From NCBI GenBank assembly GCA_030447445.1, contig JAUJOW010000003.1, positions 135,133 to 199,132 on the forward strand: 64,000 nucleotides of DNA, in the 5' to 3' direction. Both the position numbers and the translations under genes were made by a program. This DNA comes from Acidimicrobiales bacterium (lineage in GTDB: Bacteria > Actinomycetota > Acidimicrobiia > Acidimicrobiales > Iamiaceae). Shown one piece after another: positions 1 to 8,173 of this stretch (the stretch's first letter is position 1; the number at the start of each line of letters is the position of its first letter). The notes beneath the pieces were generated by a model. The model saw only the letters and a program-made list of their open reading frames with translations, was not told the DNA's origin and searched no databases.

Positions 1-449
1 ATCGTGACCAGGGTGGCGAGCTCGAACCAGAGGTCGACGTCGAGCCAGCCCAGCTCGGTGGCCACCGACGCTCCGAAGGCGACGAGCAGGCCCATCGAGA
101 TGAGCAGCATCATCCCCGGCTGGCGGGTTCGCAGCTCTGACCAGCCCCCCTTCAGGAAGACCGGTCCGCCGTAGAGGAACACAGCGGTGCCGAAGAGGGG
201 GGCGACCCACTCGTGGCCCGGGATCATCGGGGCCGTGTAGCCGACCAGCTCCTGCAGCATGTGGCTGTAGACCACGGCGGGGACCGTCAGGACCAGGCTG
301 ACCCAGAACTTCCGGCGGAACATGGCGGCGTGGTCGTGGTGCCCGCCGTGATCAGCGCGGCCCCCGTGGTCCATGCCGGCCTGTTCGGCCTGGGCCTGGT
401 CCTCGCGCAGGGCCTGGTCGTGCTCGTGATGTCGGGTGTTGGTGGTCAT
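1..449 (-). CDS. CopB-like heavy-metal P-type ATPase, N-terminal part (runs off the left edge)
   Basis: About 149 codons are visible, read leftwards from the ATG at 449. The first 40 residues are rich in His (HHEHDQ, DHGGHHDHAA), as in the metal-binding tails of CopB-type copper exporters. Two predicted membrane segments follow, then the motif RQPGMMLLISMG, which matches the conserved start of the third helix in this P1B family. The start codon overlaps the stop of the upstream ArsR gene by 4 nt (ATGA), so the two are translationally coupled and probably ArsR-controlled. The CPx/CPH and phosphorylation motifs lie outside the window, so the metal (copper favoured) is inferred from family likeness and the nearby copper protein. 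Confidence 0.85.
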   Translation of the reverse strand, partial: MTTNTRHHEHDQALREDQAQAEQAGMDHGGRADHGGHHDHAAMFRRKFWVSLVLTVPAVVYSHMLQELVGYTAPMIPGHEWVAPLFGTAVFLYGGPVFLKGGWSELRTRQPGMMLLISMGLLVAFGASVATELGWLDVDLWFELATLVT

Positions 450-844
450 CGCTCGTCCTCGATTCTCTGAGCGGCTTCGGAGAGCTCGATCAGCTGGCGG
501 AGGCAGTGCTCCAAGAGGGGCTCGGGGAAGTTGTCGGCGAGTCGGTAGAAGATCACCCGCCCGTCCCGGCGGTTCTGGACCAAACCGGCGGTCCGGAGGA
601 TCCGCAGCGCATAGGTGACGGCGTCCTCGCTCACCTCGAGCGCCAGCGCCAGATCACCGACGCACAGCTCCTCGACCAGGTCCAGGGCATACAGGATGCG
701 GGAGCGGACCGGGTCGGCCAGCAGGCTGAGGAGGCTGGCCAGCCGGGAGGCGTCGTCGGCCGAGACCAATCGCTCACGGGCCTGGACAACTCGGCCGGGA
801 TCCACCGGGTGGTCGTGTTCGAGGCTGGTGCTGCGGGGTGCCAT
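446..844 (-). CDS. ArsR/SmtB-family metal-responsive repressor (copy 1)
   Basis: This 132-residue protein has one winged-helix domain (about residues 30-110). It carries the metal-site signature ELCVGDLA (Cys61), where ArsR/CmtR-type sensors bind thiophilic metals, followed by the recognition helix and the wing RRDGRVIFYRL. It lies directly upstream of, and overlaps, the P-type ATPase, so it most likely represses its own export operon. It is a clear paralogue of the ArsR protein at 2192-2584: both begin with a D-H-P-V-D-P box and share VGDLALAL and SEDAV. A dyad upstream at 869-890 resembles the operator of that paralogue. The inducing metal cannot be read from the sequence. Confidence 0.88.
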   Translation of the reverse strand: MAPRSTSLEHDHPVDPGRVVQARERLVSADDASRLASLLSLLADPVRSRILYALDLVEELCVGDLALALEVSEDAVTYALRILRTAGLVQNRRDGRVIFYRLADNFPEPLLEHCLRQLIELSEAAQRIEDER

Positions 845-868
845 GGATCCGCTCCTCCGTCTGCCGTA

Positions 869-890
869 TATCCGTGCGGCTGTACGGCTA
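869..890. promoter_or_regulatory. Putative ArsR operator upstream of the ATPase operon
   Basis: TATCCG (869-874), a 10-base spacer and CGGCTA (885-890) form an imperfect dyad 25 bases upstream of the ArsR start. The same half-site, spacing and partner (CGGATA) occur in the perfect operator at 2157-2184. A second outer pair, GTATA (866-870) and TATAC (895-899), surrounds it. Repressor binding is inferred. Confidence 0.5.
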
Positions 891-893
891 TGA

Positions 894-1610
894 GTATACG
901 CATGGCCGCCGAGATGGCAACCCCGTGGCGTTCTTGCGCCCGACCTCTTGGGCTTCGGCCGTCCGCCGGCACCGCCCGACGCCGCCTACGACGTCGATTG
1001 TCACGTTCGGCACCTGTTGTCGCTGGTCGACGAACCGGTGGTGATCGTCGGCCATTCGACCGGTGGGGTCATCGCTGCCGCCCTGGCCACCCGTCTCCCG
1101 GAGCTCGTCCGGCACCTCGTGCTCGTCGGGTTGCCCGCCTTCCCCGACGAGGTCACGGCCCGGGAGGAGATCGGGCGGCTCGGCCTCCTCGCCCGGCTGA
1201 CCGCCGAAGGGCGAGGCTCGGCCAGATGGCTTTGCCAGGCCATGTGCAGGCTGAAGCCGCTGGCCGTTGCCCTGGCGCCCATGGTCATCCGGGACCTGCC
1301 TCCCTCGGTCGCCAGCGACGCAGCTCGCCACACCTGGCTCTCCTACCGCCGGACCCTCGAGCGCCTCGTTCTCGAGCACCGCTGTCGGCCCGATGTGCTG
1401 GCCGGCCGGAGCCCCGTGAGCCTCGTCCACGGCGATCGGGACCGGACTGCACCACCTGCCCACGTCCTCGACTTGCACGGCGCCCTGATGAGCGCCGACC
1501 GACAGACGACGCTGTCGGTCATCGCCGGTGGCGATCACCACGTCGCCGTCCGGCGGCCCCGAGCCGTTGGCCCGGTGGTGATGGCAGCCGTCCAACGGCC
1601 ACCGCTGTGA
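894..1610 (+). pseudogene. Alpha/beta-hydrolase lacking its N-terminal strands
   Basis: The open frame from 894 gives a hydrolase core: VLAPDLLGFGR, the nucleophile elbow VIVGHSTGG (catalytic Ser), the acid loop HGDRDRTAP and a C-terminal GGDHH with the catalytic His. The first 50 or so residues expected in this fold, including the HG oxyanion strand, are absent. A stop lies at 891-893. The only in-frame start is a TTG at 948, after the APDLLGFGR strand has already begun. The reading frame meets the metal-operon promoter region exactly where homology should continue. I infer a 5'-truncated remnant, although translation from TTG 948 cannot be excluded. Confidence 0.6.
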
Positions 1611-1697
1611 CCGGCGGTCTACCACCCGGCGCCGGCTCCCGAGCTGCTGCCTTGCGCGAGCAGACGGTGGCCGGAGCGAGCCGGAGAGGTGGTGGCT

Positions 1698-2105
1698 CTA
1701 CGTCATCGCGGCGAGGAGCTCCCGGCAGGCCTGTTCGCAGCGCCGACAGCTCTCGGCGCAGGCTCGGCAGTGCTCCATGTGCTCAGCGTGACCGTTGCAC
1801 TCGTCGCCGCAGCTCTTGCAAGCTCCGGCACACGCCTCCAGCTGCCCGCGGCTCAGGTTGGCGTCGTACTCCGTCTGGCGGGAGACCACTCGGCTGGTGG
1901 CCGTGCAGACGTCGGCACAGTCGAGGTTGAGTCGGATGCACTTCGCGAGCTCGGGTGACAGACCTTGCTCCGAGAGGCAGGCATCGGCGCATTGCGTGCA
2001 GGTGCTGGCGCACTCGACGAGCGCGTCGATCGTCCTGGCGAGCAGGTCGGCGTCTACGTTGAACGAACGCGGATAGGTGTCCAGCATCTCCTTGGCCCTG
2101 GCCAT
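1698..2105 (-). CDS. Cys-rich four-helix-bundle copper-binding protein (DUF326/Csp-like)
   Basis: The 135-residue protein carries about sixteen cysteines in CxxxC and CxxC spacings spread over four helices (for example CASTCTQCADAC, CAGACKSCGDEC, CRACAESCRRCEQAC) plus His in HAEHMEH. This is the pattern of cytosolic copper-storage proteins, in which Cys line the core of a four-helix bundle and hold many Cu(I) ions. No signal peptide is seen, so it should be cytosolic. It is divergent from the ArsR gene at 2192, with a perfect inverted repeat between them, so it is probably de-repressed by metal. It fits the nearby P-type ATPase: one protein sequesters the metal and the other exports it. Confidence 0.85.
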   Translation of the reverse strand: MARAKEMLDTYPRSFNVDADLLARTIDALVECASTCTQCADACLSEQGLSPELAKCIRLNLDCADVCTATSRVVSRQTEYDANLSRGQLEACAGACKSCGDECNGHAEHMEHCRACAESCRRCEQACRELLAAMT

Positions 2106-2156
2106 TCGACTGCCTCCTCGGGTGTGTGGTCGTCGGCGGTGGTGCCAACCCCCTCG

Positions 2157-2184
2157 GTTTATCCGCTGGGCCGTACGGATAAAC
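2157..2184. promoter_or_regulatory. Perfect inverted repeat, likely ArsR operator
   Basis: GTTTATCCG (2157-2165) and CGGATAAAC (2176-2184) are perfect 9-bp arms separated by 10 bases. The site ends 7 bases before the GTG start of the ArsR gene at 2192 and lies 51 bases upstream of the divergent copper-protein gene. The inner half-site TATCCG-N10-CGG recurs upstream of the other ArsR operon (869-890), which supports a shared regulon. Confidence 0.7.
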
Positions 2185-2191
2185 GGTCGAT

Positions 2192-2584
2192 GTGACCGAC
2201 CACGGCCATCCCGTCGACCCGGATCGTGTCACCGCCGTTCAGCACGAGGCGCTGTCGGCCAGCGAAGCCGAGGCGATGGGCGGGCTCTTGACCGTGCTCG
2301 CCGATCCGCTGCGGGCCCGCATCCTGTCGGCCCTCCTCGCCACGCAGGAGATGTGCGTCGGCGACCTCGCGCTGGCCCTTGGAGCCAGTGAAGACGCCGT
2401 CAGCTACGGGCTCCGGCTGCTGCGAACCGCCGGCCTCGTGCGCCGACGTCGGGAAGGCCGCATGGGCTACTACCGCCTGCGCGACGGTGCGGCCCGCGAA
2501 GCGCTCGAAGCCTCCCTGTCCCGCTTGCGTCACCTGACGGCGCTGCACCCTGAAGCGGGGGCCGACGAAGCCGACGAGGAGTAG
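2192..2584 (+). CDS. ArsR/SmtB-family metal-responsive repressor (copy 2)
   Basis: This 130-residue winged-helix protein starts at a GTG just after a perfect inverted repeat. The sensor helix reads EMCVGDLALAL (Cys55), followed by SEDAVSYGLRLLRTAGLV and the wing RREGRMGYYRL. It is paralogous to the protein at 446-844, and the two operators share half-sites, so cross-regulation is possible. Its own promoter region is shared with the divergent copper-storage-like gene. It ends 9 bases before the convergent metal ABC permease, so control of that transporter is not indicated by position. Confidence 0.88.
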   Translation: MTDHGHPVDPDRVTAVQHEALSASEAEAMGGLLTVLADPLRARILSALLATQEMCVGDLALALGASEDAVSYGLRLLRTAGLVRRRREGRMGYYRLRDGAAREALEASLSRLRHLTALHPEAGADEADEE

Positions 2585-2593
2585 ACGCCTGAG

Positions 2594-3466
2594 CTAGGGA
2601 GTCGTCACGTGGCGAGCGGTGGCAGCGAGATCATGGAGGCCGGAGGCACGGCGGAGTCCATGGGTGCCGGTGACGGTGAAGACCAGCGCGAACAGGGTGG
2701 CACCGACCAGCACGATGGTCGGGCCTGACTGGACGTCGAGGTGATAGCTGAGGTTCATGCCGACGAACCCCGTGACCGCTCCGATGCCCGTGGCCAGGAG
2801 GAGCATGCGGCTGAAGGAGCTCGTGAGCATCCGGGCGATGGTGGCCGGGATGACGAGGGTGGCGGCGATCAGGGTGACGCCGAGCACCTGCATGGTGGCG
2901 AGGATGGAGACGGCGAGCAGGAGCATCAACACGGCGTCGACGCGGGCGGTGCGCACGCCGGAGGCTTCGGCGACCTCTGGGTCGAACGTCGTGAACAGGA
3001 GTTGGCGGTACCCGAAGAAGACGACGAGTGCCACGAGTGCGGTGACGGCGACGATGGCCACGACATCTTCGGTGCCGACGCCGAGGATGCTGCCGAAGAG
3101 GGCGGCGTCGAAGCTTTGACCTCGGCGACCGAACAGGGCGAACAGGGCGAGGCCGAGGGCGAAGGAGGCGGTGGTGATGACGCCGATGGCAGCGTCGGCG
3201 CCGATGAGACGGCGGCGGGTGACGCCGTTGATCATCAGTGCGGAGGCGAGGCCCCAGGCGCCGGCGCCGAGCACGAAGTTGACGCCGAGCAGGGCGCTGG
3301 CCGCGAACCCGCCGAATATGGCGTGGGAGAGCCCGTGGCCGATGTAGCTCATGCCCTTGAGGACGACGTAGACGCCGACGAGCCCGCAGAGGGCACCGGC
3401 GAAGGTGGCGACGATCAGGCCGTCGCGGAAGAACTCGAACTCGAAGGGGCGCAGCAGCTCGCCCAT
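2594..3466 (-). CDS. Zinc/manganese ABC transporter permease (ABC-3 family)
   Basis: The protein has 290 residues with eight or so hydrophobic segments and the ABC-3 family pattern near the start (GVYVVLKGMSYIGHGLSHAIFGG), as in ZnuB and MntB permeases. It is the membrane channel of a three-gene importer. Its start overlaps the stop of the ATPase gene by one base (TGATG), and all three genes run leftwards. The substrate is zinc or manganese by family; sequence alone does not decide. Confidence 0.9.
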   Translation of the reverse strand: MGELLRPFEFEFFRDGLIVATFAGALCGLVGVYVVLKGMSYIGHGLSHAIFGGFAASALLGVNFVLGAGAWGLASALMINGVTRRRLIGADAAIGVITTASFALGLALFALFGRRGQSFDAALFGSILGVGTEDVVAIVAVTALVALVVFFGYRQLLFTTFDPEVAEASGVRTARVDAVLMLLLAVSILATMQVLGVTLIAATLVIPATIARMLTSSFSRMLLLATGIGAVTGFVGMNLSYHLDVQSGPTIVLVGATLFALVFTVTGTHGLRRASGLHDLAATARHVTTP

Positions 3467-4248
3467 CAGGCTCCCGCCTTCCGGATCCTGGCGATGTTGC
3501 CGTCGGTCGGCACGTAGTCGTCGAGGACGATCGGCATGCCGGCGTGCTCGAGGATCTCCAACTTCGCTCCGTAGGTGCGTTCCAGCACGTCGGCGACGAG
3601 CACGTCACGGGGGGCGCCCTGGCCGAGAACCTCGGTGTTGAGGCACACGAGGTGCGGGAGGTGGGCGGCCATGCCGTTGAGGTCGTGGGTGGTGAGGACG
3701 ATGGCCAGACCGTCGCGATGGAGGTCGTCGAGGAGGTGGAGCACCTGGTGGCGGGTGCGCACGTCGACGCCCGAGGTCGGTTCGTCGAAGAGGAGGAGCT
3801 CGGGCTGGCCGAGCAGGGCGCGGGCGATGAAGACACGCTGCTGCTGCCCGCCGGACAGGTCGCGGATGTGGCGGCCGGCCAGGTGCTCGATGCCGAGCCG
3901 ACCCAGGACGGCGCCGACCTCGGCGCGTTCGGCCTTGCTGCGCCACGGCAGGATCCGGCCGGAGGTCCGAGCCATGAGGACGCACTCGGACACCGTGACC
4001 GGGAAGCTCCAGTTGATCGATTCGACCTGGGGGACGTAGCCGACCCGAAGACCCTGGCGGCGGTTGACCGACCCGGCCAGCGGCTCCATGGTGCCGAGCA
4101 GGACCCGCAGCAAGGTGGACTTCCCCGATCCGGAGGGACCGACGATGCCGCTGAACTGCCGGGGCGTGATGGTCAGGTCGATGTTGACCAGGACCGGGAC
4201 CCTGCCGTAGGCGCAGGTGACCCGCTCGAGGCGCACCAGGTCGTTCAC
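3466..4248 (-). CDS. Zinc/manganese ABC transporter ATPase
   Basis: The 260-residue ATPase shows Walker A GPSGSGKST, signature LSGGQQQRVFIARAL, Walker B LLLFDEPTSGVD and the switch His in TTHDLN. It powers uptake through the permease encoded next. Its start overlaps the end of the binding-protein gene by 4 nt (4245-4248), so the cluster is a single transcription unit in the order binding protein, ATPase, permease. Confidence 0.92.
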   Translation of the reverse strand: MNDLVRLERVTCAYGRVPVLVNIDLTITPRQFSGIVGPSGSGKSTLLRVLLGTMEPLAGSVNRRQGLRVGYVPQVESINWSFPVTVSECVLMARTSGRILPWRSKAERAEVGAVLGRLGIEHLAGRHIRDLSGGQQQRVFIARALLGQPELLLFDEPTSGVDVRTRHQVLHLLDDLHRDGLAIVLTTHDLNGMAAHLPHLVCLNTEVLGQGAPRDVLVADVLERTYGAKLEILEHAGMPIVLDDYVPTDGNIARIRKAGA

Positions 4249-5261
4249 TGGGGGTACTCGGCGGTGTCTGGTGCCACGTTGCGCAGCTCGACCCCCTCGA
4301 GGGCGGAGGCATCGCCGCCGAGGGCCTCGGTCATCGTGATGTAGTTGACGCGCATCAGGCCGAGCCAGGAGTGCTCCGGTGAGCCCGGCTCACCGGGGAG
4401 GTCGTCGTCGCGCAGCTCGTCGACGTACTCGACCCCGGCTTCCTCGCCGATCTGCTCGAGCACCGGGCTCGGGAACACCTCGGAGCCGAAGATGGCCCGG
4501 ACCTCCTCCTCCTCGACCTGGTCGATCAGGCCGGCCACCTCCCCCGGTGTCGGGTCCTCGAAGTCCGAGACCTGGATGGCGCCGATCACGTCCCAGTCAT
4601 AGGTCTCGGCGAAGTACGCGTAGGCGTCGTGGTAGGTGAGCAGCTTCCGTTGGGGGACCGTGGCGAACGCCTCGCGCATGGCGGCGTCGAGCTCGTCGAT
4701 CAGGTCGGCGAACTGCTCGTAGTTGGCGGCGTAGAAGTCTGCGTTGTCGGGGTCCCGATCGGACATGTCGTCCTTGACGATCTCGGCGTACTCGCGGGCC
4801 AGGGTGGGATCGGTCCAGAGGTGGGGGTTGGGCTTGCCTTCCTCCTCGGGAAAGGAGAAGTCGTAGATGTACTCGTGTTCCGGGATGGCCTTGGTGCCCA
4901 GCTCGACCACCTCGGCGCCGTCCTCGAGGTTCTGCTCGGCCAGCTCCTTGGTCGGCTCCTCCAGCTCCAGGCCGTTCATGTAGACGACATCGGCCTCGGA
5001 CAGCAGCTCGGCCACGCTCGGTCTCGGCTCGAAGGTGTGGGAGTTCGTGCCCTCCGGGACGATGCCCTCGACGTCGGCCCGGTCCCCCACGATGTTGGAC
5101 ACGATGCTCGTGATGGGTGCCACCGTGGTCGCCACCTTCAGGCGGCCCCCGTCGGGGGCGGAGCTGGCGCCTTCACTCCTGCAGGCTGCTCCCGCCACCA
5201 CGAGGGCCAGCGTGACGCCGACCGCCACCAGGGGCTCGCGCATCGACGCACCGTACCGCAA
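4245..5261 (-). CDS. Metal-binding lipoprotein of the zinc/manganese ABC importer
   Basis: This is a 338-residue cluster A-I binding protein. A lipoprotein signal ends in the lipobox AGAAC near residue 26. Candidate metal ligands are His in NSHTFEP, His in NPHLW, His in TYHDAY and the acidic residue in FGSEVF, matching the ZnuA/PsaA/MntC order. The acidic DFSFPEEEGKPN loop before the second His lies where ZnuA proteins carry their variable loop, but it is not His-rich. A second Met at residue 7 (5243) could be the true start. It is the first gene of the importer operon. Confidence 0.9.
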   Translation of the reverse strand: MRYGASMREPLVAVGVTLALVVAGAACRSEGASSAPDGGRLKVATTVAPITSIVSNIVGDRADVEGIVPEGTNSHTFEPRPSVAELLSEADVVYMNGLELEEPTKELAEQNLEDGAEVVELGTKAIPEHEYIYDFSFPEEEGKPNPHLWTDPTLAREYAEIVKDDMSDRDPDNADFYAANYEQFADLIDELDAAMREAFATVPQRKLLTYHDAYAYFAETYDWDVIGAIQVSDFEDPTPGEVAGLIDQVEEEEVRAIFGSEVFPSPVLEQIGEEAGVEYVDELRDDDLPGEPGSPEHSWLGLMRVNYITMTEALGGDASALEGVELRNVAPDTAEYPQ

Positions 5262-5309
5262 CTCCCACCCAGATGCGAAAAGGTTGCAGGAGGCGTCCCG
5301 CTCTGGGAG

Positions 5310-5816
5310 CTACTCGCGCACGTAGTCGCGGTCCGAGCCGGCCAGCTCGGTGCCGATGGCGTCCTTGGCCGTGGCCGGGGAGAGCACCGCGAAGGTGGCG
5401 GTCGTGGTGGCGCACACCGCACCACCGGCGCCGTCCCCGTGGGCCTCGCACACCTCGGCGGCGGTGCGGATGAGGCGGCTGGTCTGCTCGGTGATGCGGG
5501 CCTCCACCCGGTAGGGCCGACCCACCCGCACCGGCCCCACGAAGCGGGTGGTGGTCTCGGCGGTGACGGCGAACTTCCCGCCCACGGCGATGGTGGCCCA
5601 CGCCTGGGCCTCGTCGAGGATGGCGAGGATGACCCCGCCGTGGACGTAGCTGGGCGCCCCCGAGAAGTCCTCGGGGAGCGTGAAGTCGGCCACCACGGTG
5701 GCGGCGTCGTCGTCGTGGTCGAACGGGATGCGCAGGCCAGCGGCGTTCTTGGGCTCGCACACGAAGCAGTTCGAGTCGAAGCCCCAGGTCTCGTTGTGGA
5801 GGCGGTGGCGGGTCAC
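5310..5816 (-). CDS. PaaI-like hotdog-fold acyl-CoA thioesterase
   Basis: From the GTG at 5816 the product is 168 residues with a single hotdog domain. It shows the active-site pattern SYVHGGVILAILDEA and the following strand pattern TTRFVGPVRVGRPYRVEARI, typical of PaaI/4HBT thioesterases that hydrolyse acyl-CoA esters. The N-terminal NCFVCEPKNAAGLRI is the usual lead-in for this family. The GTG start was chosen because homology begins there and the frame upstream belongs to unrelated text. The substrate is unknown. It lies alone between the metal importer and dut. Confidence 0.82.
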   Translation of the reverse strand: MTRHRLHNETWGFDSNCFVCEPKNAAGLRIPFDHDDDAATVVADFTLPEDFSGAPSYVHGGVILAILDEAQAWATIAVGGKFAVTAETTTRFVGPVRVGRPYRVEARITEQTSRLIRTAAEVCEAHGDGAGGAVCATTTATFAVLSPATAKDAIGTELAGSDRDYVRE

Positions 5817-5851
5817 CGCGGCGGATGTTACCGACGGCCCCCGGCGAGGGT

Positions 5852-6289
5852 TCAGCGCCCGGAGTGCCCGAAGCCGCCGCGGTCGCGCTCCGAGGGGGGC
5901 AGGGACTCGGCGGGGGTGAAGGCGACGGTGGCCACCGCCTGGACGACCAGTTGGGCGATCCTGTCTCCCCGCCGCACCTCGTAGGGCTCGGTGGGATCGG
6001 TGTTGACGAGCAGGACCCGCAGCTCGTCGCGGTACCCGGCGTCGATCAGGCCCGGCGCGTTGAGGCAGGTGACGCCGTGGCGCAGGGCCAGGCCGCTGCG
6101 GGGCTGCACGAAACCGGCCCAACCCTCGGGGAGAGCGAGCGCCACGCCGGTGGGCACGAGCGCCCTCCCGCCGCCAGGGGCGAGCAGGGCGGCCGCCCGG
6201 GCCACGAGGTCGGCGCCGGCGTCGCCGGGCCTGGCGTAGGCGGGGAGGGGAAGGTCGGGGTCGAGCCGGAGGACCGGCACCTCGATCAC
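5852..6289 (-). CDS. dut: dUTP diphosphatase
   Basis: The 145-residue protein has all five trimeric dUTPase motifs in order: AGADL, PRSGLAL, the uracil-binding hairpin NAPGLIDAGYRDEL, DRIAQLV and the C-terminal RGGFGHSG. It hydrolyses dUTP to dUMP and pyrophosphate, keeping uracil out of DNA and feeding dTMP synthesis. The length is normal for the family. It is transcribed divergently from orn, with 23 bases between the two starts. Confidence 0.96.
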   Translation of the reverse strand: MIEVPVLRLDPDLPLPAYARPGDAGADLVARAAALLAPGGGRALVPTGVALALPEGWAGFVQPRSGLALRHGVTCLNAPGLIDAGYRDELRVLLVNTDPTEPYEVRRGDRIAQLVVQAVATVAFTPAESLPPSERDRGGFGHSGR

Positions 6290-6312
6290 AGCGGGATCGT
6301 AGAGTCCCGCCC

Positions 6313-6915
6313 GTGCTCGTCTGGATGGACCTGGAGATGACCGGTCTGGATCCGGCCCGGGACGTCATCGTCGAGATCGCCACCCTCGTCACGGACGACG
6401 ACCTCGAGGTGGTGGCCGAGGGCCCGGACCTCGTGGTCCACCAGCCGCCCGAGGCGCTCGCGGGCATGCAGGAGGTGGTGCGGGAGATGCACACCCGCAG
6501 CGGCCTGCTCCCGGCCATCGCGGCGTCGACCACCACGCTGGCCGATGCCGGTGAACGCACCCTGGCCTTTATCCGCGAGCACGTTCCCGACCCTCGCACC
6601 GTGCCCCTCTGCGGCAACTCGATCGGCACCGACCGCCGCTTCCTGGCCGCGTACCTGCCCGCGGTGGAGGACCACCTGCACTACCGGTCGGTCGACGTCT
6701 CGACCGTCAAGGAGCTGGCCCGCCGGTGGTACCCGGAGGTCCTGGCCGAGGCGCCGCAGAAGGCCACGGCCCACCGGGCCCTCGACGACATACGCGAGAG
6801 CGTGGCCGAGCTGCGCTTCTACCGGGAGCGTCTGTTCAGGGCCCCGGCCGAGACTGCGCCGAGCGAGGGCCGGAGGGCACCCGACGCCCCTTCCAGCGCA
6901 CCGGGCGGCGGGTGA
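6313..6915 (+). CDS. orn: Oligoribonuclease
   Basis: This 200-residue DEDDh exonuclease starts at GTG 6313. Exo I is WMDLEMTGLD (Asp6, Glu8), exo II is CGNSIGTDRRF, and exo III is AHRALDDIRES with the catalytic His and Asp. It degrades 2-5 nt RNA and nanoRNA such as pGpG to mononucleotides. The C-terminal 25 residues are a low-complexity Ala/Pro/Ser tail, and its DNA overlaps the convergent glycosyltransferase gene by 80 bases. Confidence 0.95.
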   Translation: MLVWMDLEMTGLDPARDVIVEIATLVTDDDLEVVAEGPDLVVHQPPEALAGMQEVVREMHTRSGLLPAIAASTTTLADAGERTLAFIREHVPDPRTVPLCGNSIGTDRRFLAAYLPAVEDHLHYRSVDVSTVKELARRWYPEVLAEAPQKATAHRALDDIRESVAELRFYRERLFRAPAETAPSEGRRAPDAPSSAPGGG

Positions 6916-7966
6916 CCGACAGCGCGAGCGAGACCAGGAACGTCGCCCCGAAGACCACCAGCGGGACGGGGAAGGCGAGGGCGGTGACAAATCCGAAGCT
7001 GCCCACCCGGCGCAGCATCCACCAGAGCTGGACCACCACGACGCCGTAGAGGCCGGCGGCGGCCGCCACCCCCCCGGCCCGGCCGCCGTGGGTGGCGAGG
7101 CGGAGCGCCCACCACAGCGCTTCGAGGGGCAGGCTGAGCCAGAGCGCCACGAGCACGGCCGCCACCGGCCGCACCGCCCTGGCCCCGGCCCCGAAGTTCT
7201 TCGTCCACCCTTCGAGCAGGTGGCCGAGGCCACCGGGGTACATCCGGAAGGTGGCCACGCCGGCCCCGCCGTAGAGGTGCACGCGGCGCCCGCCAGCGTG
7301 CCAGACGCGGGCCAGCTCCACGTCGTCGAGCACCGCGCCGGCCACCGAGGCGTGCCCGCCGAGGTCGTCGTAGTCCCGCCGTGAGACGACGAGGACGGGG
7401 CCGAAGGCGCCGCCCGGTCGGCGGCGGTCGCCGAGGGGGGTGCACCCCTCGGTGCCCATCAAGGCGACCACGTTGAAGAAGGCGGAGAGACGCTCATAGG
7501 GTCTCGGCACCCGGTGGTACGGCTGCGCCGACACGAGTCCCCCGGCGTCGGCCTGGGCACCGACCAGCCGGTCGAGCGCGCCGGGGGCGAGGGTGGTGTC
7601 GGCGTCGAGGAAGCAGAGCACCGCCCCGGTGGTGGTGGCGGCGCCGGTGGCACAGGCCCATGCCTTGCCCGTCCAGCCCGGTGGGAGGGGAGGGGCCAAC
7701 ACCACCGTTGCGCCGGCAGCAGCGGCGACGGCGGCGGTGTCGTCGGTCGAGTGGTCGTCGACGACGACCACCTCGTCGCCGGGAGCGGCCTGGGCCACCG
7801 CGGCGGCCAGGCGCTCGGCCAGCACCGCCCCCTCGTCCCGGGCGGGGACCACGACGGCACAGCTCGGGCGAAGACCGCGTCTATGCGGTGGGACCCGGAT
7901 GCGCCAGAGCAGGCAGCTCCCGATGGCCACCCGCAGTGCCGTCCACCCCACCTGGCCCGTCGACAT
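6836..7966 (-). CDS. Membrane-bound family 2 glycosyltransferase
   Basis: From the ATG at 7966 the product is about 376 residues. A short hydrophobic N-terminus precedes a GT-A domain with VVVPARDEG, DDHSTDDT, the metal-binding FLDADTTLAPGALD and an acceptor loop VLDDVELARVW. Three or four membrane segments follow. This layout resembles the carotenoid/hopanoid-type glycosyltransferases (CrtQ-like). The frame continues upstream for 62 codons, but that region contains a 14-bp tandem repeat and no homology, so the later Met was chosen. Donor and acceptor are unknown. Its 3' end overlaps orn. Confidence 0.85.
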   Translation of the reverse strand: MSTGQVGWTALRVAIGSCLLWRIRVPPHRRGLRPSCAVVVPARDEGAVLAERLAAAVAQAAPGDEVVVVDDHSTDDTAAVAAAAGATVVLAPPLPPGWTGKAWACATGAATTTGAVLCFLDADTTLAPGALDRLVGAQADAGGLVSAQPYHRVPRPYERLSAFFNVVALMGTEGCTPLGDRRRPGGAFGPVLVVSRRDYDDLGGHASVAGAVLDDVELARVWHAGGRRVHLYGGAGVATFRMYPGGLGHLLEGWTKNFGAGARAVRPVAAVLVALWLSLPLEALWWALRLATHGGRAGGVAAAAGLYGVVVVQLWWMLRRVGSFGFVTALAFPVPLVVFGATFLVSLALSVTRRPVRWKGRRVPSGPRSAQSRPGP

Positions 7967-8004
7967 CTGCCCACCGTACGGCCGGCCGACCCCGAGGCTG
8001 GACA

Positions 8005-8060
8005 GCGAAGGCCTGACTCCGAAGGCCCGACGCCGAAGGGCTGACGCCGGAGGGCGGACG
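8005..8060. repeat. Four 14-bp imperfect tandem repeats
   Basis: Units of the form CCGAAGGCCCGACG occupy 8019-8032, 8033-8046 and 8047-8060, with a diverged first unit at 8005-8018. They lie in the untranslated region upstream of the glycosyltransferase start at 7966 and may form alternating short hairpins. Confidence 0.75.
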
Positions 8061-8173
8061 AAATCCCTGCCAATGTCGTCAAATCGGTTGACGGCGGCGC
8101 GACGGCCGTGTTCCGATGCACCGGCCGGGTCCGCCCGGCCCGTCCCGCCCACCCGCCTTCACCAGGAGCACCG

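Noticed and set aside
506..1930. A 474-codon open frame on the plus strand across the ArsR and hydrolase genes
   Set aside because: It runs antisense to the ArsR gene and out of frame with the hydrolase motifs. Its product is Arg/Pro/Gly-rich nonsense typical of high-GC shadow frames.
8005..8152. The upstream in-frame extension of the glycosyltransferase to 8152
   Set aside because: The extra 62 codons cover the tandem repeats and have no family similarity; the Met at 7966 sits just before the expected membrane lead.
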